From: Tetraselmis striata
Taxonomy: Eukaryota; Chlorophyta; Chlorodendrophyceae; Chlorodendrales; Chlorodendraceae
Direction: 5' to 3'
Assembly: GCA_006384855.1 (NCBI GenBank)
Contig: VCJN01003563.1
Location: 186,001-250,000 of the forward strand
DNA length: 64,000 bases
Under the pieces are notes generated by a model. That model ran no database searches and was not told the DNA's origin. It saw only the letters and a list, made by a program, of their open reading frames with translations. This document shows positions 54,608 through 64,000 of the stretch, one piece after another (positions within the stretch are counted from its first letter, which is position 1; each line of letters opens with the position of its first letter). The position numbers and the translations under genes are program-made.

Positions 54608-57600
54608 ATGGCGCCTGGGTGTCGGCGTTCAGCGGTGCTGCTGCCGCTGCTTGTCATGCTTCTAGCGGCGTCGGCGCTGCCACTGGCGTGGGGTCAGCAG
54701 CTGGCAGGCGACTCGCATCAGGTCCCCCCCCAGCTCCCTCGCCGCCCTGCCCTGGCACTGCGCGCAGCTGTGCCCAGCTTCCTACCCCTCCATGGCACCC
54801 CCAGGGGAGGTCCGGTTGCACGGACTGAGGCGGCCCATCCCGCAGGATAAGGAGGAGCTGCCGTGCGAGGGCTTTCGCAATGCGACCACCGCGGCGGGCA
54901 AGTGCGCCTACATCCGGAAGCACTGCGAGGAAGGTGGGCGCACCCGCGCTTCCCCTGTCAGTGAGGTGGTGGTGAGGGCTCTTGGGGGGTGGGGGGGGTG
55001 GGGGGGGGTGCGCGGGCGCGGGCAGGTGGACTGTGGCGCTTCGCTGAGGCCGGCGCTGGCCTATGCGGACAGAGGGGCTGTGGGCGCCGCTGAAAACGTA
55101 CTACTGCAACGCCGTGCCTAGCGGGCTGGGCGCTGCGCTGCTGGTAGCGGTGAGGCCCTGCTTCCCCTCCGCCGCCTCCCCTCCTCTCCCCCGTCCTCTG
55201 GTGCCTGGCGCCACAATATCTCCTGCACTTGCCAGGCGCACACGGGCGGATGTCAGTGGCACCATAGTGGCTTAGACACCAATGGCACGGAGCTCTCTCT
55301 GATGAGTAGTAAGTACGGGAGCGGGGAGGATGGAGGTCTCTCGGCCTAGCCCGACTGGGTCTAAGATTGCTTGGTCTATTCCACCCCCCTCCCCCCCACA
55401 GAGTGTGATGTGGCTGCTCATCCTCTTCCAGGCGCTGGGTGCCACCGCAGACAACTTTTTCTCGCCGATCCTCACGCAGCTGAGCCAGGACCTGGGCCTG
55501 CCGCCGCGCTTCGCGGGAGGTAAGCCCCCACCCGGGGGTCTGATGCTCTCCCACCACCCACCACCACCACCACCACCGCCGCCACCCGGTGTGATTGCTG
55601 CTTGCTGCGCCGGGGTTGCCGTGGCCGACTGACACACACGCGCGCCAAAGCACAGATGCATGGCTTTCTCATGAGTCCACAATGTGCCCTGCGTATACCC
55701 CCCCCTCCCCCCCCCTCGCCCTCTCTCCTCCTGCGCCTTATTGCGTGACAGTGACCTTCCTGGCGCTGGGCAACGGCGCGCCCGACCTGTCCTCCACCAT
55801 CCTGGCTATCACCTCCGGCGACTACAACCTGTCGCTGGGCGCGCTCACGGGCGGGGGCATGTTTGTCAGCACCTGCGTCGCGGGCGCCTGCATCCTGACC
55901 GCCGACGGCGCCAAGTGCCGCGGCGCGCTCGTGCGAGACGTGCTGGGATACGCGTGCACCATACTCACCATCCTGCTGTTCCTGGTCGACGGATACGTGC
56001 GCCCCCTCCCGCCCCGCCCACCCTGCCCCTTCCCCTCCAGGCGCCCGCAGACAACCCATCTCTGATTCCCCTGGCCTGTTCTGCCCAGGTGAGCTACTAT
56101 GAGGTGTGCGCGCTCTTTGTCATCTACGCGGTGTTCATGTTCAGCGTGCTGGGCGCTGACCTGTGGCACCGCCTGGTGCACCTCAAGTGAGATCCCCCCC
56201 CCCCCCCCCCCCGTTGCCCCCCAGCACCCCCCCTCCCCCCCCCCCGAGTCCGCCGCACATCCCGCCACCCACTGCCACATCCTGGGCTCATCCGTTCATC
56301 CTCGGCCAACCCGCCGGCAGGCGCAACCCGGAGGCGCCAACCCGCGCTGGCGGCGACATGGAGTTGGCCAGGACGCCGGACTCGGAGGGGTCGAGCGGGC
56401 GGCGCACCCCGCAAGACGAGGCAGGCACGCACAACGTCGTCTCCAGGTGGGGCGGCGTGGTGCCTGCTGCCCCCCCTGCTCGCTCGCTCCCAAGAGCCGC
56501 GGCTGGAGGGGCCTAGGGTGATGGGGCCCGCTGCCTCCCCCGCAGTCCGCTGCTCACCCGGCTGCTGCTGCCTGTGCCCCTCCGATACGGGCCGCGCAGC
56601 CCCGCTCAAGTGCACGAGGCGCTAGCTGCGCGCCCGGCAGTCGCCCCACGCATGGACTACGCCCACATGAAGCCCGAGCGGTGCGCCCCGCGCAGTCCCC
56701 ATCCTGGCCATGCCATCCTTGCCTTGGGGGAGGGGGGATTGTCAAGGCCGAGGCGCCATTAATGCTGCTGCCGCCCCAGGTACCGCGACCTGGCGTGGGC
56801 CACGCTCGCCAAGTCGACGTCATTCTTCAAGCGCGAGCCGTCCCTCAAGAAGCTGCGCGAGGAGCTCTTTGCCGCGGGCGACCTGTCGGCGAGCTTCATG
56901 CACCAGGACAGCAGCGTGCTGAGGTGGACGCCCAGCATTGCGGAGGATGTGCTGGCGGAGGGGGACGGGGAGGGCGGCGAGGCGCAGCTGCGCAGGCAGC
57001 TGGAGGCGCACTCGGACACGAGTGAGGAGGGGTCCTACAGCCGCTCCCGTCAGCCCCTGCCCCACCCCCCTACACATCTTGACAAGCCCGGGAGTGCTGC
57101 TGCCGCCGGGCTCACCGCAAGGAGGCGGCCCGCGCGGGGCGGGTGCTGAGAGACGGCTGCCATGCACACTCGCAGGCTCCGGCTATGCACCGCCCAGCCT
57201 GACACAGGGCACCGGGGGCAGCTCCAGCGCGGCCACTGCCGACTTCGTGCGCGGAGCGCCGTACGGAAGGGCGCCCTCCCGGTGCCCCTCCCCCCCCCCC
57301 CCCCCCCCCCCCACCCTTCAATCCCCAGGCCTACATGTGTTTAGGATATACTGTCCTGACAAACTCCAAAACCTGATCTGGGCGCCCGGATGCAGGGGCA
57401 CTGCGCCCAGCAGCCGAGCTGACGAGGCAGACGCGCAGCAGACGCCCACCGGGACAGACCACTCCCTCTTCATCTGGCACCGCTCCGAGGCGCGGCCAGA
57501 CCGGGAGGAGCCGAGTGGCCCGGTACGCCACACGCCCCGCGGAATCAACGAATCCCGAGTGCCCGGTTCAGCCCAGACCCAGCCCGCACGCACTCTGCCT

Positions 57601-59112
57601 GAAGTGGCCACTTGCTGCATGGCCATCGGCATCAGCTGCCAAGCGCACTCCACTGGCTGGCATGCTAACCCCTACCCCCCCCCCCCCCCCCCCCCCCCCG
57701 CCTTCTCCCCCGTTTGCTTCTCTGGCTGTGCCAATTGTTGGCGCGCTCCAGGTGTGGGCGTCCTTTGCGGCGTCGCAGCAGGCGGAGGCGCCGGGCGTGG
57801 TGTGGGGTGTGCGGCGGCCGTGGTACGTGGCGGCGGCGGAGTGTGCGGCGGATGTGGGCGGGCAGCTCATGCGCGGGCTGCTGATGGAGAGCTGGGAGGA
57901 GGTGCGCGAGATGGGGCTGCTGGGCAAGGCCAGCTTGGTGCTGCTGCTGCCCTTCACGCTCGCGCAGCGCGCCACCATCCCCATGATCGTGGACGAGGCC
58001 TACAGCCGGCCCTGGCTGCTGGTGTCCATCGTGCTGTGCCCGCCCTGGATGGCGTACTACCTCGGCTTTGCCGGCGCCATGTCCCCCGCCGTCTGGGCCG
58101 CCACTATGGTGGTGCGCATTGCCCCCCCCCCCCCCCCCCCCTGATATACCCTGGAATGCCCTCTTCAAGGCTGGAAAGTGCCCCCTCCCCATCCCCCACC
58201 TACCCTCTGGCTGCCTGCTTCCGCTGCGCAGGGCGCGCTGGCGCTGGCCGTCCTGGCGGGGAGCCACTCCCAGCGGGATGTCTCTCCCGAGTGGAACTGC
58301 GGCTGCCGCATCCTCATCGGTGCCCTCATACCCCCCCCCCCCCCCCCCTCCCCTTCCTCTTCCGTGCCCCCCTACTCCCACCTGCAATTCCTGCGCAGCC
58401 TTGCCGCCTGTCCCCCGCGGGGCCATATAAGGATGTCAAACCCTGGACCTGCGAGCCTCGTGCCACACGAGTACTGCCTTGCCCACAGCCGCTGCGGCGG
58501 TGCGTGCCCACCCGCCCAAGACCTGAGATGCGGTGCTGCGGCTGGCAGGCGCTGCGCTGATGTGCACGGTGGGCTTTGCCGTGGCCGCCACCTGGATCGC
58601 GTTTGTGGCCAACGAGCTGGTGGCGATGCTGCAGTTCTTCGGGCGCCTGTCGGGCGTGAGCAGCGCGGTGCTGGGCCTGACCGTGCTGGCGTGGGGCAAC
58701 TCCGTGGGCGACCTCTCCACCAACATCGCCATGGCCAAGAGGTGCGGCGCCGTGGGGCACGGCGAGCGCTGCAGGTGCCCGTCACCCTTGGCGGCCGCCT
58801 GACGCGTGCGTACCGCAGGGGGCTGAGCAACATGGCGCTCACGGCGTGCTTCGCGGGGCCGCTATTCAACCTGCTGGTGGGCTGCGGCTGCGGCTTTGCG
58901 CTATGGCTGCACGACTCGGGGAAGGCCGCGGTGCCGGTGGAGCTCAGCGCGCCGGTGGTGGTGGGCGGCATGTTCATCCTGCTCAACTGCGTCGCCATCG
59001 TCACCGTCGGCCTTCTCAGCGGGCGCCGCGTCCCCCGCCAGTTTGGCTACTTTATGATGGGCATCTACGCGCTGTACGTCGCCGTCAGCCTCGTCATGGT
59101 CATCTTCTTGTG

Positions 59113-59113
<1 letters not shown>
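54608..59113 (+). CDS. CCX/NCLX-type cation/Ca2+ exchanger
   Basis: Fifteen exons (54608-54721, 54846-54933, 55073-55149, 55402-55519, 55752-55996, 56089-56186, 56321-56446, 56546-56680, 56780-57021, 57176-57281, 57396-57522, 57752-58111, 58232-58319, 58528-58741, 58819-59113) give 810 residues in one frame. A signal peptide (LLPLLVMLLAASALPLAWG) and a Cys-containing lumenal segment precede the first membrane group (SVMWLLILFQALGATADNFF). The alpha-1 repeat has GNGAPDLSS (~139-147), alpha-2 has GNSVGDLSTNIAMAKRG (~698), the paired ion-binding motifs of the Ca/cation antiporter superfamily. GNGAPD with GNSVGD is typical of the CCX/SLC8B1 branch, which exchanges Na+ or K+ for Ca2+ across internal membranes. 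A ~245-residue hydrophilic loop (exons 7-11) makes it longer than the usual ~550-650 residues. Several introns hold long C tracts. Confidence 0.9.
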
Positions 59114-59147
<34 letters not shown>

Positions 59148-61322
59148 AATATTTTTCTGTGTTGCCGAGGCACCCCGCCACCGCTGCCGTACTCGAGCGC
59201 GTCCAGCAGCGCCGTGCCCCGCAGGTAGGATAATAGAGCGGCCCTGCCCTGACATGCACCGCCAAAGCTGTTGCTGCCGGCGCCCATCATTGCAATAAAC
59301 ATACAAACGGTGGGTCCGAGTTATTGTTCGCCGCATGAAGGCTTGGTTTCAGATGAGTCGATGAGTGATGTCGCCAGACAATATGCTGGTGCCAAAGCAG
59401 CCCCCTGCCTGGCGCACTGCTGCAGAACTCCACTGCCGCATCAAACCAATTATCCATGCCAGGCGCGTCTGGCCTTGTTGCCTTCATTTATTCTCGGAAC
59501 CTGAACTAAGGAAGCGGTGCAAGGTGTAATTGGCGCGTGTCGGGCATTTAGTTGGGCCGCATCGACCGGGGATCCCTACAGGATGGGTTGCAGGGAGCCA
59601 TGCTCCGTACTTCAAGCTTGCGCTAGTGCGCGTTGACTTCCGTGCATGCCGCAGGATTCGTCATGACAGTAATAAAGTAAAGTCCGCCCCGGGTCATTGG
59701 CCGAAGCCGCCCCAGCACTGGACTTCTCGCGCCTACTGCAGGCGTAGGCCTGGCATAGCCATTAGACCGTTGCCTCATTCAAACCCCAAAGGGCTAATGC
59801 ATCTACCAAGCAAACCTGGGACACGCCCGGTCGATACTGCCCTCATCTGGGAGAACCGGGAATCGAATGGGGGAACTACTGTATTTCAAGACCTCCGATT
59901 TGTCGTCATACATTAATTATGGCGACAAGTCATATGACACCCGTGGAACGACCTATGGGACCTGTACATATATATGCGGTAGCGGGACCACTATCTCGAA
60001 CTAATCTGATGGGCATTCGCCCTGCGCGGGGGTGCTGCGAGGGACAGTCACGGCACACTATGCCATGCCAGGCGACTCTCGCACACGAATATTTATCAAG
60101 AACGCGGGCAGTGAGCGTATGGGACGGATTGACCCCTTCTCGTCCTCCAGCAGTGAGAAACGACGGCATTGTATAGTGCATTCCTATGTATATACTTGAC
60201 ATCTTCTTCAAAAGCTAGCAGGCGCCAACAGGCCCGGTGCTCTGGGGTTGAGGCCTCGGAGAATATCGGCTATGCTTGTATATTTTATATTGCATGCCCA
60301 CCTGGGGGACGGGCAATAAGTGAAACCGGTTGCCGACAATTTTGTCTGAGTGGCGCAAGGTCGACTCAAAATCACTCGGTCGTAAATCAGAGAGACTTAG
60401 TATGGCCGTGCGGCGATTGGGGCGTGTCAGCTGCGTGCAAAGGTGCCAACAGACAGGAGGGGGGGTGTTTAACAGCTTTGATAATGGAGATGAAACAAAC
60501 GCCATCTCTGGGAGTCCGTGATGTGCGCGGGTGCTTAGCCAGGTCCTCCGACAAATCGGCTGGCAATAAATGGAAATATTCTCCGCAATGTCGCCAAAAG
60601 CCCCAAACTAAATACACAAACACTCTGCGGATGTGACCTCAGCATTGGGTCGATGATCTGGTGGGAGCATACGCGGTGACATAAGACTTTTGGAGCAATG
60701 TGTATAACAGAGTGGAGACTATGACACAGCGCAGAGTAACTGTGCTGATGGGCGACTGCGGCCACCCGGGTGAAGCTGTTGCTGTGACTAGGTGGTCGGG
60801 CGAGGGAAGTCCCGCAGGACATCATCATACCTGGGTCATCATCGTGCATTTCTCATCATTGGTGGCCGTCAGAACCGCGAATAACAATACCCCGCGCTCC
60901 ACGCATAGGTGCAGGCCTCTCCCTACGATCATTTGCCTGGATTGGCATTCAAATTGTATGTTACATGTAGAATGTTACCGCGACTACGGAATGCGATAAG
61001 GCTGTCGCCGCAAACTGCAACGCCCGTCCGGAGCAGCAGGCTGGCGGCATAGCTTTGCACATGATGCGCGGCCGCTTCACAGCAGGTTTAGCAGGTTGCG
61101 AGACGAATTGCGTCGACATTGGAGTGAGAAGCTACCGCGTACTATGGGAAACAGCCACGTAAGAAAAGGGGCTATTGGGACACGCCGCTGCGCCCAACGA
61201 GGTCTACAAATGCATTGTTAGCGTCGAACTTGTTGAATTTCATAATAAAAGTGAGTTCAATTTACACAATCTCCTGCAACGTTATTGCTTACCGCTGATG
61301 GAGGATCCCAGTCAATGCTACT
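59114..61322. other. Convergent intergenic region
   Basis: Begins with a C-run (59116-59142) in the exchanger 3' UTR and ends at the 3' end of the methyltransferase gene. Several overlapping frames of 80-155 codons at 59500-60640 are unrecognised. No RNA gene seen. Confidence 0.45.
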
Positions 61323-64000
61323 TCATCGCCGCCGGCGCAGCACCACGCGGTGCACAGGCTTGCCCGCTTGGCTGCACGCTGCCTCCGTCTCCGTCTTGCC
61401 CGGGAAATCCTCCGCACGGAAGGGCTCTGCCTCGAAGCCTCCAATGCGCTCGAATTGCGCCGCCATGGCGGTCGCCACCTCCGCCACGTTGCTCTGCAGT
61501 AGCAGCCGCCCGCCGGGGCTGAGCCCGCCTGCCACGCCCGCCGCCAGCCGCGCATCCACCATGAAGCGGCCCTGGCAAAAAGACGAGGGTGCAGGGGGAA
61601 GGGGGGGGGCACCCGTCACCCGTCAGGAATGGGCCAAGGCAGCACCTACGTGGGCATTATCTCATAGTGACCATTAAACAATACACGCGATATATAGATA
61701 AACAGTAGTATTATAAGATAGGCCATTCTACTGACTTATTTACTGTACCTGCATCAGATAATCAGTATTATGGGCGAAATTAGGGTGGGGGCCAAGTTAG
61801 GGTGGGGGCGGGGGGGGGAGGGCTTTCTAAGCATAGTGCACATTTTTTATTCGTAGAACTCGGTTTCGGTACCGCACTTGCGCATCCTTTTATCACCTGG
61901 TTTATATGTGTCCTAAGGATGATGTAATGTGGTATATGCATCAGAACCGTACATTTATCCGCGGATCGGCGTGCACGCGCGCCCCCGTCGCTCGGCGGAG
62001 GCAGCGACTGAGCTGAGCTGAGCTGCTAGGTAGAAACTGTGTACGCAGGCCAAATAATCGGAACATCTTATTCTCCGTATAGTGGCCGCCGGCATGCCGG
62101 GCGAGTTTCGGCTTATTTCAATTTGCTGAAAAGCGCGAAGACAATCGCGCTGACACGCTGATAACGGAGAGTGGTTTCGGAGCAGCCTGCCACTCCATCT
62201 CTGCTGCACAGTGGAGGCTGAGTGGAGTTGCTATATACTGAGGCGTCCACTTCGGACTAAATATTGCCAAAATGCCCCAATTTATACGTATTTATAGCCT
62301 ATTATCAAGACGAGGGAAAGTGCAAATATATATGTATATATTGTATTCATTTCGAATGCCAGCACAATAACATATGCCTCCCTAGTAGCAACCGGCGATG
62401 TCCCAGTGGCTGCCTACAGCTCAGGCCACCCTCGACATCTCTCTACTATACAGTACACTGCATGCCGCCCCGTCCGACAATCGGATATGATTAATGTAGG
62501 GTGTTATCGGGATGCATGAGCAGATGGGAAATGATTGATACCAAACGGCAGACTACATACATCTGCTAGGAATAATAACAGTTTTAGCAATGTCCTTCAG
62601 CAACATTAAAAGCTGATGGGTACTAAACACTATGCAGGCTACCCATGCATAGAATATTAAGCCCATGATAGGTTGACTTCATTCCCGCATTGGGCTCTAT
62701 CCAGCAGCTCCGAGTCGCCTCGTCCGCCGAGCGACTTTGAGCAACGGCGAAGGTGATGAGCGGCCGATCAATACACCTTTCCAATAAATTATTGGTGTAT
62801 GCGTATGCATACGTGACGCTGGAACATATTACCGAATATGCGGTGTATTAACCATAAGTACGGAGTTGGGACGGTATTATGCCCCTCTTAGCCCCCCCCT
62901 CCGCCCCTGGATCTGGACTTGCCCCTGGTCCTGCCCTGGCCCATGCTACACAGCTGGACGCCGGCAGGTGCACAGAGAAGTGGGGCGAAAATGTGGCGGG
63001 CAGGGTTGTCCACCTTGCCGTGGACGGCGGCTGGCGGCTCTTCCCCCTCTGCCTCCCCGTCCGCGCCACCTCTGCCGGCGCGTGACTCCTTGCTCTGGAA
63101 GGGCGTGGGGAACTGGATGCACACGAGGTGCAGTGGGCCCGGGTAGCTGCGTGCCGGGTGTTGGGCGCATCAGACAGCCGCCCGCAGTGTGATGGGGAGT
63201 ACGAGGGGTTTAAGGCCGTGCCAGCGTATTCACTCCGCTCTCCAACACCTTCCGGGGAAGAGCCCGGGCGCACCTGCGGGCCACCCAGTCCACGGCCTCG
63301 ACTGCGTCGGCGTGCACAAACTGGGTCCGCCCCTGCGGGAGAGCGGCGAGAGGGCAGAGAGGAGGGGGGGGGGGGCTTGGCATAGGGGTGGGGGCGAGTG
63401 AGGGGGGGGCATCGGATGGTGACAGCGGCTGCGGCATCAGGACTGGAACTCGGGGTGGGAGCGGGGGGGGGGGGGGGGGGGGGAGTAGCGGGGCCAGACG
63501 GAGAGGAGGCATTGCCGGGGAGGGGGGGCGGGGGGGGGGGGGGGCGGGGGGGGGGGGGGGGGGGGGGGGGTTGCCTGGATGCCCCAGCGTCGAGCGACAC
63601 CTTGCGCCCGGCAGATGAGCGGCGGCAGGCTGTCTACGCCCATCCAGTTGAAGGGGGGCTCACCCTGGGGAGCGGACGGGGTAGGCGTGCAGGGATTCGG
63701 AGGGGATGGATTAGGGTTTAGGGTTTAGTGCTTGGCGCTGCCCATGACCCGCTGAGGGTTTAGTAGGATGTCGCGCCATGCGGTAGAGCCTGGCAGATCC
63801 AAGTTGTGCAAGGCGCAATGAGCACCGAGCCTTAACTTTCTCCTTGACAAAGCAGCCAGAAATACAGTGTGACATACTAGCCGTGTGAGGGACAAAGAGG
63901 TGGAGGGGATCGGGGGGGGTGGGGGGGTTCCAACCGCTGGTGGCGGCTCGCGCGCCATGCGGAGCACAAAGCCGCCGTAGCCGCAGCCGATGTCCAGCGC
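61323..64000 (-). CDS. TrmB-like (tRNA m7G) SAM methyltransferase, 3' part
   Basis: Exons (complement 63935-64000, 63599-63664, 63274-63332, 63014-63146, 61323-61571) join in frame for 191 codons, and the gene continues past the right edge. SAM-binding motif I is ALDIGCGYGGFVLRMAREP. Then come an acidic/aromatic exon (FNWMGVDSLPPLICRAQ), motif-III-like QFVHADAVEAVDWVAR, and LHLVCIQFPTPFQSK, which occupies the place of the QFPDPWxK substrate motif of tRNA (guanine-N7) methyltransferases. Last comes the core end GLSPGGRLLLQSNVAEVATA with a basic tail VVLRRRR. A Thr replaces the usual Asp of FPDP, so activity or substrate may differ. The 1.4-kb last intron is exceptional, and intron 2 holds long sense-strand C runs. 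Confidence 0.75.
63463..63570 (-). repeat. Clustered G runs (sense-strand C runs) in methyltransferase intron
   Basis: Several runs of 10-25 G broken by single C, A or T. On the transcribed minus strand they are C runs lying upstream of the 63332 acceptor, as in other introns of the window. Confidence 0.85.
63709..63731 (+). repeat. Interstitial plant-type telomere repeat (TTTAGGG)
   Basis: About two and a half units (ttagggtttagggtttag) occur inside the first visible intron of the methyltransferase gene, with a single further agggttta at about 63756. This is the Arabidopsis-type telomere unit found in many green algae. Confidence 0.7.

Noticed and set aside
56938..58560. 540-codon plus-strand open frame
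   Set aside because: It crosses several introns of the exchanger in and out of frame and includes poly-C proline runs. The spliced exchanger model explains the coding signal.
62848..63600. 250-codon minus-strand proline-rich frame
   Set aside because: Runs through intronic C tracts of the methyltransferase gene and includes only out-of-frame pieces of its exons.

Overview
This is eukaryotic nuclear DNA. Every gene I could resolve is split by GT-AG introns, coding exons are GC-rich with strong third-position G/C bias, and there are no operons or Shine-Dalgarno sites. The recognisable genes (EBP1/PA2G4, Ataxin-2/CID, a CCX-type cation/Ca exchanger, a TrmB-like methyltransferase), a plant-type TTTAGGG run near 63.7 kb and the alga-like exon style suggest a green alga (Chlorophyta). 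That placement is an inference. Another protist alga cannot be excluded.

Layout. 0-1.7 kb: 3' half of an EBP1/PA2G4 gene (+). 3.0-6.4 kb: ten-exon protein kinase with an N-terminal signal or anchor sequence (-). 6.4-12.3 kb: repeat-rich DNA with inverted and dispersed repeats. 12.5-14.1 kb: unrecognised spliced gene (+). 14.1-17.1 kb: large foldback, a poly-C tandem array and a directly repeated element. 17.7-18.5 kb: weak small membrane-protein candidate (+). 19.8-20.9 kb: four-exon secretory protein ending in GDEL (-). 21.6-22.3 kb: two-exon single-pass membrane protein (+). 25.5-28.6 kb: seven-exon Ataxin-2 homologue (-). 28.6-35.7 kb: repeat-rich, no convincing gene. 35.8-37.9 kb: zinc-finger/Tudor-like gene ending in twelve perfect 30-bp repeats, probably a broken transposon gene (+). 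38.6-39.3 kb: piggyBac-like Cys-rich tail (-). 40.2-42.1 kb: satellite array of ~370-bp units in an alternating A/B order. 42.5-43.1 kb: small basic proteins (+). 43-49 kb: no recognised gene. 49.0-53.3 kb: a Crypton DNA transposon whose 14-exon reading frame appears intact (-). 54.6-59.1 kb: 15-exon CCX/NCLX-type exchanger (+). 61.3-64.0 kb: 3' part of a TrmB-like methyltransferase (-).

The host genes are ordinary housekeeping or transport functions, separated by mobile-element and satellite islands. The two strongest points are the apparently intact, much AT-richer Crypton recombinase gene, and the long homopolymer C tracts. In nearly every resolved gene those C tracts lie on the sense strand inside introns, just upstream of 3' splice sites, so they act as an orientation marker. 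All exon boundaries were chosen by hand from GT/AG sites, phase continuity and protein plausibility. None has been tested against transcripts.
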